From positions 8,802,278-8,866,277 of the forward strand of contig NC_134030.1 of NCBI RefSeq assembly GCF_964204645.1: a DNA stretch of 64,000 nt. The letters are read 5' to 3'. Positions 1 through 11,268 of the stretch are shown here, piece by piece (position 1 is the first letter of the stretch; each line of letters begins with the position of its first letter). Source of the DNA: Tubulanus polymorphus. Lineage: Eukaryota; Nemertea; Palaeonemertea; Tubulaniformes; Tubulanidae. The position numbers and the translations under genes are program-made. The notes beneath the pieces are model-generated. The model saw only the letters and a program-made list of their open reading frames with translations, was not told the DNA's origin and did no database searches.

Positions 1-880
1 TTGCTTTGTTTAAGCATTTTTCAGTATCAAGTGGTTTACTAGCATATGAACGCGCTCTCTAATAAGGCACCGGCCAAATTCTATACGGGCAAGATCCGTG
101 CCGATTTTGGCCCGGATCAATCGTCTCCGTGCGATCGCGACTGTATACCAATCCATGCGCTGATAATTAAGGTAATAACAACGCAGTTAAGAAACGAAAG
201 TCAACCCGACCTCATCTCGTCGGCAGGTATATCGTTATAAGCGGCTATCGTTGGTGTCATTGTTATTCAACAATTTTCCGCGACTGCGGCTCAGATCTAT
301 GTATAATCTTATTCATATTCGGCCGAAAACCCTCAAGGAAACGAAGTCATGCATCATCAACGTATACGCATCCGGTTGTCTATTCGCCAGCTTCCGACGC
401 GCTATTTATATTTAAAGTAGAAATCGAGCGAGGAAAATCGGCGTTCGTCACAAATTGATACGTAACACAACCGGACCGACGGAAACGAAATACAGCTATA
501 CGAATATAGATTTAATGAACGCAATTGTCATCGTCACATCGCACGAAGAAACGTGCCCCAAAAATAGATACGAAATATCAAACCGATCGACGAAGCAACA
601 GAATTAGATGTCGAATGTTTTTTTGAAAACGTTTCATCTGATAAACAGAGAGAGAGTTTAAAAACCCACAATGCCGTCGTCGCCACAAGGGAAGTGGCCC
701 TTAGTGGCTCTAATTATATATCTAATTATATATATATATAATCCTGTTTTGGATTCAGAGTTTTGTACGAGATCAACAATTTTTTGCCAACCTCATTTCC
801 TAAACGATGATTTTTCGGCGTAACAAAAACCCTGCAACTTCTTAGATTTCGAAGAAATAGATCAACATTAATCACTATAA
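1..880. other. No gene recognised; expected side of the missing RBM42 exon
   Basis: AT-rich text with a short TA repeat near 720-740. The 64-codon open frame at 46-240 resembles nothing known. The RBM42 C-terminal exon was searched for on the minus strand and not found. Confidence 0.5.
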
Positions 881-1150
881 CTGCGCCAGTGGTGTGGACC
901 AGTGCTTAGAGCGTTCGACTCTGGGAAGCCAGGTCGAGGTTCAAACCCCATAGTGTCCCGGGGCAAGACACTTATCCTCATTCCCTCTCTTCACCCATGA
1001 TCAGATGGGTAGCCGGGCTGATAGGTTACTCCAGAGCACCCAGCAGCTGCTCAGACATCACTTCTCCCCAAAGAGAGATGACTCTGATAAATGGTTAGAG
1101 TTAGGCTGGGGGGAATAATGCCGATTTAATAGAAAGTGCCGTTGAATAAA
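881..1150 (+). mobile_element. tRNA-derived SINE
   Basis: A-box-like GTGTGGACCAGTGCTTAGAG and B-box GAGGTTCAAACCC (936-948) at tRNA-like spacing, followed by a body with GGGGCAAGACACTTATCCTC and CACCCATGATCAGATGGGTA, a block I know from SINE families of marine animals. The 3' end is near a TTGAATAAAA tail. Confidence 0.75.
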
Positions 1151-1884
1151 ATTTGTATCACAGTGAAAAGGGCGCTACAGAAAATAAGTGACTATGACAA
1201 TCTTTGCATGCTCGCATCATGGATAATGATAATAATTCAGAACAAATTTTTTCATCAAAAAAAATCCGAAGAACCGATCATTACGAAGCGACGACGGCAC
1301 TGAGATGTTCAATTTCGTTCTACCACCACAGTTTTTAACTGACAAGAATTACGAAATTTTTTCCTGGGCGAAACAACATCGCTAGGTAAGCCCCGCCGTG
1401 GAAAGGCTCACGTTTCATATTTCGGTAAGTCAACAATTTCTAGTAACAATTGATACATCCGGTTGATACGACATACATTTGAGTGCTTCATAAACACAGT
1501 AGGCTAATGGTTTCTGTGAAAATGGAGCCATTTCTAGCCGTCGCCTAAGAAAAGTGACGATGCAACCGAAACCACAGCAAATATTACTGACTGTCAGTCA
1601 TGCGGACCGCATTTGTTGTTATGAATAATAGATCGCCCCATCCATTCAGTCGTTCAAAATGTTTTACGAAAATTTCAAATTTTGTCGAGATCCTATGAAC
1701 GGAATTTCTTTAAAAGAATCTCGCACAAGTATCGTGTAAACAGAACTGATTTGAATGTTAATACTTTTACGACCTGGTAATTCAGTCAATAGTTTATCAT
1801 CAAGCTCGATAACAGTGTCTACATTTCTAAGAAGCGATTTAAGCAATCGACTATAAGTTCGAACAATTATTGGAGCCCTGTTAA

Positions 1885-2169
1885 AACCCCTTCAGTGCGG
1901 TGTATACTTTTTGCTAATAATTAGTTTTATCTCTATTGACAGATGGCAGCACCTGTCAAACATTGTGTTTTCTTAATTTTGTATATGATATTGTGCAATT
2001 AGCACCCGGTTAATAAAAATTGAATTGAATAGTGAAATATTAGTAATTATACACCGTGCCGCACTATAGCGGCATGCCCTTTATTCAACACACTTTCCGA
2101 GGAGAGAATTTTCTAACTTTTAAATTATCTCCAGCACTTAAGGATACTAATTAGTCAGCATTAAAAGGG
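1885..2169. mobile_element. piggyBac-like MITE, first copy
   Basis: Flanked by TTAA (1881-1884 and 2170-2173), with ends related to CCCTTTCAGTGC. The internal text (GATGGCAGCACCTGTCAAACA, shortened here) matches the better preserved copy at 7222-7507. The left end carries two extra A's. Confidence 0.7.
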
Positions 2170-2197
2170 TTAAACCGTTAGACCAACAAGAAGAGTA

Positions 2198-2377
2198 CAG
2201 TGGAACCTCGTTGCTACGAACTTCAGGAAACCAGAAAATCTGTTCATTATAATCAATCAATAGTTCGTTATATCCAGTATGAAAGTAATTGATATTGTTA
2301 TATTTGGGGACGAAATTCTAGGTTTGTAATAAGCGAAAAATTGTTAAATCGAAAGTCTTTAAAACGAGGTTCCACTG
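2198..2377. mobile_element. pogo/Tigger-like MITE, 180 bp
   Basis: Perfect inverted ends CAGTGGAACCTCGTT / AACGAGGTTCCACTG (one-base variation inward) and TA on both sides (2196-2197, 2378-2379). It starts 28 bp after the piggyBac-like MITE. Confidence 0.8.
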
Positions 2378-2666
2378 TATTTTGACAAACCAGTCAGTAA
2401 ACTATGCAATATGCAATACCAACTGAAACTGATTGTCAGAGATGTAAGTGGCCAAAGGAAAAAAAGGCAAATAGTTGATATCCCAAAAAAATGGCAAATT
2501 TTTCAAATTTTAAGTGTTCTCAGATGCAATTTCACAATTTTTTTCTTTAACCAGGAAAATGAAAAAAAAAAAAAAAAACGGAAATCCATCAAAAAACGGA
2601 AGTCTTACATCTCTGGATTGTTACGAGTGAATTGCCTGTGAAAAACGAAAAACTAAATTTCCTTAC

Positions 2667-5600
2667 CATTCATTTCTCGGATCGCTCGAACGAAATCATT
2701 CGGATCGCGGAAACTGACGAAACCGTAGCCTCTAGTTTTGTTCGATCGTTTATCGCGGATGACTTTCGCTTTTTGGAACGACGGGTACCGCGAGAATGCT
2801 CTGATCAACGTCTCGTCGGTCACCTCGTTACCGAGGTCACCGCAAAATACGCGAAAATCATCTGAAATTATCAATTGTAAAATTGTCGTCACTGAAAAAT
2901 TCTATCGCTAATCGCGCGCGTTCTTCATAGAATGACCCTCACCCGGATTCCATTCGGTTAAAGATTCGTCTTCCCACTTGGTTCCGGCGGCGTAGCGGAT
3001 ATATTTTCGTTTTTTCTTATCTTTGCTCGTTCCAGGTTTATTCGGGTCGTCGTCGACTTCTCCGCCGGCTTCGACTAGCTCCATCATATCGGACGACGCG
3101 TCATCCGCCATTTGATGCTGATGAGGCTGAAACGAAAGAAATAACTCGCAATCAATCTAGGAACATACAAACATGTGACAGAATTAGTAAAGTCGCATAG
3201 ACACCACATTATTAGGACGATTCGTAGCTACAAATCGACACCAGATGCAATGCCGTCCTTGATCAATATCTACAATTCCTGATTTCTACCAAAAATGTGT
3301 GGTCAAGTAAAATGGTTTGTCTCAAAGTTTGACAGCCAAAATCAGGCTTGAATTTGAAGGAGCCTCAAGCTACAGAATTCACACAAAAAAAACCTTTTTT
3401 GGCACAAAAAAAGGTCAAAGGATGTTCGATTATCCTGATTTTTCTAATGATGAACATACATCACATACATATGAAACATGAATAATAATAGATCAAGGTG
3501 TCTTCAAAATTTCCCTAGAAAAATGTGCAAACAGTTCTGATTTTAGTAAACAACAATGGCCACCAGCCAGCCATATTGATTCTAATTGGGCTAGTTTTGC
3601 GGATGTATTAAATGTATAAGCCAAAACAATCTAAAAATGAAGCATCTCTGAAACCTTCCCAAATAACTGGATTCCATCTATGTCTACTCGACTTAAATCC
3701 CAAGTGAGCTAAAAATAATAAGATGATAGCACACAATTTCTTCAACAAATGAAACCAAATCTATCATAGTTGATTGAAGCATGGACTCAAACATGCAAGA
3801 GTAGTACCTAACTGAAGATTCATTAATTCTACTGAATAACAATTGCATAACTTATGTAATGATTGCAATGTTATTACACCTTAATTGGCTGAACATAAAT
3901 ACAATGTCCAAGAACATAAATACAATGTCCAAGAACAATGACAAAGTAAGGCTACCTAAATCTTTCATATGATGTGTGGTCTGGTGTATTTCTATATATC
4001 GACAGGGGCTGGTTGAAGTCCCCTAACGAGTCGTTAATTAAACATTCCTTTAACAAATCATTAGATCAATTGCTCAAAGACTGTTTAAGACTGAAACGAC
4101 GGCTGAGCAACCGGCAAACAATGTTTTACATAATCAATCACACGGCCTATGCATGAAATCCGAAGGTTCAGGCCTACGAATCTTCAATCTCAGAATTCCC
4201 TGATTCCCATCTGGAAATGCTCAGATTCCCTGATTTCCCTGGGAGTTTGGAATCCTAAATTCCCTGATCCGCAGGAACGCTGTTACCGGGTACTTAACCG
4301 CCAGGAACGGTTCCCTAAGAGTACATACAGAACATTTTGCTGATTTTCAATCACTCCTCATCTAACCCGTGTGTAACAAAATTTCACCTCTCAAGGCTTA
4401 TATATTTATTCCCTCCTTTATTAGCGATCTTACGCCTTTACTTTTCTCACGACTCTTTAGTCCCGAAATTGTTCCCGGTGGTAAATAGTGCCACCACCGT
4501 ATTCATCTCTCCTTTTTACACACAAAATAACTATCGTAAACTATAATGTACGGTACCGTTCAAAAAAGGACCATATTATCTTGACTCAGTGAAAGTATCT
4601 ACGAATGTCATCGTCTTTAGGCGACACGAGCTGTAGTTTGTTAGATGAACCGATCTCGCCGGTTTGTTTATTTCCAGTCCGGCCACATGGTCCGCTCGAT
4701 AAGCGGGAGAGTTAAAGTTTCTACGCCGACGTCTTGTTACTGTCACCATAACATATCACCTTAGTATCTAGTCACAGAATTAACGTTCTTAGATAACTAT
4801 CATTATTACAAACCTAGAAGATGATTTTGGCACCTTCGTGTCTTAAAACTAATGAGTATTCGACGGTTAAACCGGCGATCTCGAACGCAGTCACGCATGA
4901 CGACAGCCTTTCGGGACCTCATTTATCTTTATGAACCAACGATCTAACAAGAATTTCATACCATTAGAAAGTGCAAGTTCCAAGCTTTTTAACAGTATAT
5001 TACATCGATAAGAAGACAGCGAAGCGGCTCGGAAGAATCCAAACAAGCACATCCATCGTGGCAGCCATTGTTGAGCGACCAGTGAAGCGACGCGGAGTGA
5101 CGATGCAACACATCAGAGTCGGCAATATCAGAATATAACACGCACAGTTTTCTCTTTCAGTCAGTTACTCGGAGAACGTCTCTTGAAGATGTAAGTTGGT
5201 TCGGGGCAGCGCCGCCTGGCGGCGTTTCGGGTATTGTACCCGTTCGTCCCTGTTCCTTCTTTCCGAGTTTAAAATTAAGGGTCTTAGGCCCACAGAATCC
5301 CCATTATTGTAAATACTTTACTAGTCTCGAGCTTTGCTATTTGTTAAATACTTAGTTACGGCAAATTCATAGTATGATTTTCTTATGTATGGCCGTAAGC
5401 CATTGGGCATTATGTTTACCGTCCATACATATGAATTATCGACGGACCCTGTGTTTCTCGTTTGGCCTTAGGATCGTTGAACTTTAATCCGTCAATACAT
5501 ATGTATTAGATACGGATTCTTGACATTACGTGTTGGGTTCTTGTGTTAATCTCTCCCCGTTCATACTTAAGTATATAAACACGGGTTTAACAATTATTAA

Positions 5601-8600
5601 GTATTAACGATTTAGTATGAGTATGTTGGGTAGTAAAACTGCGGACTCGGTCGGAGCCTTAAGGTCTGCGTAGAGGTTTGCTCTCGGAAACGGTAGAATC
5701 CAGCGGAACGTAGTGCAATCCTGTTCGGGTGACGGGCGGTTTCTGTTTATTACGCTATCTAATTTAGGCTCTAAGCCAGGAAATTCCACGTCGGGGGTGG
5801 GTGACGTGGTGTGTGGTACGGTCAATTCGGGTTCATGTATAACTACGGGGTCGTATGTTATTGGGTGGACAGAAGGGTGCGCATTGCTATCTGTAGGTTC
5901 TAACATAGGGTTGGGCCCGATCCTTAGTTCCCGGAGGATAGTTTTCGAATCGGCCCAGTCGTAACGTTCCTGCATCTATCAGCAATCTACACCCGGGATT
6001 GCGGGAATTGCTTACTCATGTGTTAGGTCGAGTTAAGCCTAAGGGTCATTTATTATTCTACACACAAACATAACTTGCTGTGGTGGTCTAGACCCCCTCA
6101 TAAACGAATTTCCCGTTGTTTATGCGAACCACGCGGACCCTTTCTATCGGCGCCATTTTATATACATCTAATACATCAGTACACATATACATATATACAC
6201 TCTGACGATATACAGGAGGATCACGCTACCACTATGATCGACGCTGGTACGAGCGAGTGCACACACTCGTCCGGTGAGTATTTTCAGGTACGATGCAGAT
6301 GAAGAGAAAAGCCAGATTTTTAATGTATTCTAACTACGAAACGCTACACGTGCGCAAAATTTCAAGCATTACTACAAACCTCTCCATATGCTATTTTATG
6401 GGGTAAGCTTCATGTGAGGGAGAAAGTCCAACTTTTGACACTTCTGCCCATGGACACGTACATACTTCATGAATAGTGGAATCAGTAGAATTACCTGTTC
6501 AGGTTCTAATATTACTGCAGGTAGTTGTTGCTCAGTGTGAAATGTTTCTGCCGACTCGGCTCGCTTTTTCTTATCCTTCTTCATTTTTTTCTTCTCCAGC
6601 TGCGATGGCAGTTTTGTCAACATCGGCTTCGCTTCGATGACAGCTAAATCTTTTTTCTCTTCCGGCCCATGGTGTCGAGAGTAGTCAGGACCGGGCATTG
6701 TTGGGCCTTGATATGGGCCCTGAGGCGCACCCCAGGGGCCCATTTGTCCCATTCCAGGTGGCGGCATTCGCATTCCTTAAACGATTAAAAGGCATTCGGT
6801 TATAAATGATTTTTTGACAATGAACTAGATTCAGATATGTGCACTTTTTTCTATTGGAATATCCTACAAGCATCCAAAATATGATATATTTTCATGAAAT
6901 GAATACGTTATTTCATTAAGTACTCGATTCTCTGCACATGACTCAGATTAGTAGCCACCCTATCTCATAGATGGCGTGCAGGTATTGGTTGTGTTTCTAT
7001 AAAGTGATATGAAAGTTTCACCAGTCACGGACATCTCTCAAGAGTAATTCAAATGCAGTAGAACTAACTTAATTCGGATTAACTAGGGACTGCGCCCAGA
7101 TTTCTTCAAATTTAGTAAAATTCCAATTACGAATAATAGTTTACATGGTTCCAGGTTAAACAGACCAGGTAAAATATTGCATCCGAATTAAGTGAAATCC
7201 GGATTGAAAAATCTGAATTAACCCTTTCAGTGCGTCTACACCACAGTGCAGTGTACGAATCAGTGATGGATTTTGCAAGTACACCGCACTGCGGTGTATT
7301 GATTTAATTAGTAATTACTAATTATCTCTCTTGAAGGATGGCAGCACCTATCAAACATAGTGAAATATTAGTAACTAAAGATATACAGCGCCAGGGTGTA
7401 GACGCACTAGTGGTATTCCCGTTATTCAACACACTAGGGTGGAATTTTTCAGAATTTTCAAATTATCTTCAGCACTATAGGTTATTAATTAGCCAGCACT
7501 GAAAGGGTTAAGCGAGTTCTACAGTACCACAAATATTCTCTTATACTGGCGATGAAATATTCAAACAATTAACTCAGTAATTCAGTATTACCTGGATGCA
7601 TCGGCATTCTCATACCATGTGGCGGCCTCGGTGGCCCTTGCCAAGATGGGAGTGGAGGCCTCTGAGGCGAAGGTCGATGATGTCGAATTTGCGGTGGTAA
7701 AAATGACGGAGGTGGTGGAGGAGGTTTCAATGGTTCAACTGTAGTCGGCTCTGAATTTTTGCTCATAATAGGCTCTGGTGGAGGGGGTGGCGGGGCCACT
7801 GAAAAACATTGAGTTCATTTTATAATCTTTGATAAGAAGAATATTAGATTTTTTTGTAAAATTGAATGATAAATTAGATTTACATTGATTAAGAAAATGG
7901 CAAAACTTTTTAACCCAGGGTCCCGTTCAACGATCATGTACAAACGGAGAATCTCCATGAGAAGTGAATTTCATTTGATTAGTTTTTCAAAATGTTAGAT
8001 TTGTCTTATCTTATGATTTATGATCATGAGCCCGGGAAAAATACTTTCAATATAAGCTTAACAGATGAACAGAAAAAAACCATATTGGTCCAAAGACACC
8101 GTCATACCCACTTGAAGAAATGCTTGACAATCTAACTTCAACGATAGTTACATTGAAAGTCAACGTAATAGGCTTCTAGGGTTAGCCCTGTGAGCCGATA
8201 ATGATTTGAAATTTGGTAATTTTCCTATTTCTTCATTTCAGCTGACATTAAATCACTTACTCGCTGGGACTGAATTCATAGGCGAGGCCATGTCGACTGA
8301 CGCCCAGGGTACCTGGAATTCATCGTTTGAGTCGTCGTCTTCGCCGTCCGGTTTCGAGGAGAGCCGAGCCTGCATACGCCGGAACGTATTCGCTCCGAGG
8401 ACGAACCGGCTGAGACCAGGAGGACCTTGACCTTGTATCTCCTGCTCGAACCTGGAATATTGAAGAAATGTCATCAGAGCTTGGAATAAACTATTTACAC
8501 CAAGTCCGCTGTCAGTAACAAACTATTATTAACTAAGATTCCTCGTGTGGTAAATGAATGATACTATCTGCCAGGCCTACTAACAGTTAGCCTACAGTTA

Positions 8601-10322
8601 TCCACCCTGATAAACTCTTCTATAAAGCTTTTTACAAAAACTATTTCCCTGACAGAATATTCTTTCTTGCCCCTCGCCTCCACAGGGGCTCGTATCAGAG
8701 TTGTAGGTAATGTAAAAACGATAATCTGTTAATCCAATGTATATAGTATATATAAAATAACAAGGGGGCTAACGACGCTCACAAACAACTCAACTTCGGT
8801 CGCTTACTATTTCGTTATTTCTCATCCGATTTTGATAATCCAGGCATGATATGAAAGCTAATAGCTTCCTACTTCTAACGAAACCAATCCCGTTAACTTC
8901 CGATGAATAGTTCGTGAATTATATGTCTTTGAACGCTAAATTACGGCCGTAATCGCCTGGACCGAAAATGCTATGACGCCGGTTTTTGCCGATTTCAAAA
9001 TTTCAAACGTTGAGTTCGACGCGAAATCCTTCACCGATTTTGATGATCGAGGGCTTCAAATGCGCACAACATTCTATATTTTCTGAATATAGCGGTTGTT
9101 TCGTTAATCCATACGATCTTATAACTATGCATACGCGAATTTCCCGATTTTACGTCAATTCACGAACTCCACACGCGAGCTCAATGATAGCGACTGTCAT
9201 CTCCCACAATGCTTAGCGCAATACCGAACCGAAATGAATTTTATTTCCAATTTATTTTCTGTGTATATTTACGTGAAATTCAGAATCTATTATAACCGGA
9301 TCATGTTTATTCTAACTTAAATAAGATAAAACATTATTTGATTGAATTGTTACGAAATAAAATTCACTGCGGACCTGTTGCTAGTTCAAGTTCAAGGTCG
9401 CCATCTTGAGATCACGTGTCGAGTGCGTGAATTGACGTAAAATTGGGAAATTCGCGTTTTCAAAGCTGGAAGATCGTATGGATTAACGAAACAACTGCAA
9501 TATCCAAAAAATATAGAATGTTGTGCGCATTTGAAGCCCTCGATCATCAAAATCGGTGAAGGATTTCGTGTCGAACTCAACGTTTGAAATTTTGAAATCG
9601 GCAAAAACCGGCGTCATAGCATTTTCGGTCCAGGCGATTTCGGCCGTAATTTCGCGTTCAAAGACATATAATTCACGAACTATTCATCGGAAGTTAACGG
9701 GATTGGTTTCGTTAGAAGTAGGAAGCTATTAGCTTTCATATCATGCCTGGATTATCAAAATCGGATGAGAAATAACGAAAAAGTAAGCGACCGAAGTTGA
9801 GTTGTTTGTGAGCGTCGTTAGGCCCCTTGTTATTTTATATATACTATATACATTGGATTAACAGATTATCGTTTTTACATTACCTACAACTCTGATACGA
9901 GCCCCTGTGCTCGCCTCGGTAGATTTCTGCCATTGATTAGACAACTGAAGTATGATTCAATCCACGTTTGGAAGATTCTGCCAATCCGACTGGCAGAAAC
10001 TTCCAAACATGGCAACAAATAGAGAAAACAGATAATTCCTCTTGCGGAAGAGCAAATTCGAAAAGGGCCCAAGGTTTTTATTTAATCAATTCTCCTATTC
10101 ACCAAAATACTAACGCGACACCTAGTGGTGAAGATTTATCACTTCATAGCACATTTTCTAGGTGAAAAGAAGCAAAAATTACGATTTAAACATATGGGTC
10201 TGTCTTAATCTGAACGAATATTTTTTCAGGGGCTTGCTAAGGTCTATATACGCTAAATATTGCGCTAACCGGTTCATTTCGGCCTCCATTTCCATCAATT
10301 TTTGATCCGTGAGCGACGCCAT
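2667..10322 (-). CDS. RBM42: RNA-binding protein RBM42 (six exons seen, C-terminal exon missing)
   Basis: Six exons read on the minus strand with matching phases: 10322-10270, 8451-8261, 7798-7592, 6775-6495, 3126-2943 and 2861-2667, giving about 370 residues. The start MASLTDQKLMEMEAEM and the following RFEQEIQG match the short N-terminal helix of RBM42. The middle is Pro/Met/Gly-rich (PPPPPP, MRMPPPGMGQ), then a Lys-rich stretch. The motif AAGTKWEDESLTEW precedes a single RRM with RNP2 (FRVFCGDL) and RNP1 (RGYGFVSF), the order seen in RBM42. The family is nuclear/stress-granule RNA-binding and linked to splicing. The last seen exon ends REMNG at a good donor (gtaagg); the expected C-terminal exon was not found in 1-2666 and probably lies left of the window. 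The first intron uses a weaker donor (gttagc). Identification is secure; the exact ends are less so. Confidence 0.9.
3893..3936. repeat. 21-bp direct duplication
   Basis: AACATAAATACAATGTCCAAG occurs twice in a row inside an RBM42 intron; a small local duplication. The rest of this 3.4 kb intron (3127-6494) holds only the LTR-like stretch at 5189-5592 and an adjacent open frame. Confidence 0.8.
5189..5592. repeat. Possible LTR with four serial hairpins
   Basis: The block begins TGTAAGTTGG and ends GGGTTTAACA (TG...CA). Inside, four units spaced about 65-70 bp each form a stem: ACGGCA...ATGGCCGT (from 5358), CCGTCCATACATATG...GACGG (5419), CCGTCAATACATATG...TACGG (5488) and CCCGTTCATACTTAAG...ACGGG (5556). 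No second LTR or primer-binding site was found, so the LTR reading is weak; the hairpin series is plain. Confidence 0.4.
5604..5975 (-). other. Pro-rich open frame, perhaps a retroelement remnant
   Basis: 123 codons on the minus strand (MQERYDWADSKTILREL...), rich in Pro, Thr and Glu, lying beside the LTR-like block and inside an RBM42 intron. It resembles gag-like low-complexity text but has no diagnostic motif. It could be noise. Confidence 0.25.
7056..7524. mobile_element. pogo-like MITE split by a piggyBac-like MITE
   Basis: Outer ends CAGTAGAACT...CTTAATTCGG on the left and the inverted AAGCGAGTTCTACAG on the right, then TA. The middle is interrupted at a TTAA by the element 7222-7507, so only about 180 bp belong to the outer element, the same size as its relative at 2198. 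Confidence 0.65.
7222..7507. mobile_element. piggyBac-like MITE, 286 bp
   Basis: Inverted ends CCCTTTCAGTGC / GCACTGAAAGGG with exact TTAA on both sides (7218-7221, 7508-7511). Internal palindromic text (ACCGCACTGCGGTGT). Same family as 1885-2169. Confidence 0.9.
8681..9909. mobile_element. 1.23 kb fold-back DNA transposon with 8-bp duplication
   Basis: Two arms of about 520 bp (8681-9200 and 9392-9909) are near-perfect reverse complements around a unique centre of about 190 bp. The ends are CACAGGGGCTCGTATCAGAG and its complement. The direct 8-bp repeat CTCGCCTC flanks it (8673-8680, 9910-9917), as in hAT-type insertions. No transposase is coded; the 76- and 70-codon frames are the same arm read on each strand. 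It lies in the first long intron of RBM42. Confidence 0.9.
9966..10008. other. Perfect short hairpin, 18-bp stem
   Basis: GTTTGGAAGATTCTGCCA pairs with TGGCAGAAACTTCCAAAC with one mismatch and a seven-base loop, in the RBM42 first intron. It is too short for a typical animal pre-miRNA and may be a transposon remnant. Confidence 0.7.
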
Positions 10323-11268
10323 TTTGTTTGTTTGTCACTATCCGTAGTCGATGGGATGCGGAATGGGAAACGGACGTTTAAAAAACGAAGTTGCCATTTG
10401 CACTTGATACGGACCAACTAAAAAGGCCCAATGAAAAAAGACGAAATAACTATCCATATATAATGGCCGAAGTACAAGAGAACGTACACGCCGATATATT
10501 CGTATCTGAACAGATAGATTTTCCTTTCCTCGCCGACTCCACCCGTTAAACAGTGAAACGAGGCCCGACTAGTAAACTGCCGGCCGCTTTGGCGGCATCG
10601 GTTTCCCGGCCCCCGATTGTCGAAACGCGATGAAGATAGACCTTGCCCTCCCAGCCGTTTATGAGCGATCTTCTTCTTCTTTAGCTGCTCGGTAGACCGT
10701 CTTTCGTTAGACGTATTTCACCGATGCACGTCATGAGATGAAAAATATGTTATAGAACTGAAGTTTAAGCACCCCGAATATTTTGACGAGTTTCTCCTAC
10801 ACGGTCGGCCATATGCTGAACAGTCAAGTGGCACTTTGTTGGAGAAATATTGATAATTTCGGTGAAAATTTTAAACTGCCCACATAGAGCGCGATCGTGT
10901 TGGTTTCAGGCGTAAAAGACATGAAAGATCAAAGAAAACGAGGCAATTATTTTTAAAGTTGACTTGTACATTGTATTACCATTTGAAATGAGTTTATTTC
11001 CACAGCGAATTCTATTTATATTTACAAGGCAAATAATCATTCATTCTACCGAGATGAAATACATTTTGTATTTATTTACACAATGAGTTGCATGGATTTT
11101 AAAACTACAATGCCTGAATCAGTATCAAAGAGTAGCAATCATAACATATAAAACTGAATTACATACAATTTCTTTTAAAATCGTTGAACAGAAGTCACGT
11201 ATCTATCACACAAATTAGTTAAAATATAAAGCTACGTAATTAGGATCAAATCATTTCATTCTCCTCGA

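Noticed and set aside
900-950. Functional tRNA gene
   Set aside because: A and B boxes are present but no cloverleaf closes; the downstream body marks it as a SINE.
8986-9604. Similar 70-76-codon frames on both strands (MPISKFQTLSSTRNPS)
   Set aside because: They are the two arms of the fold-back transposon, not a transposase or gene.
9966-10008. miRNA precursor
   Set aside because: The stem is only 18 bp with a seven-base loop, shorter than typical animal precursors.
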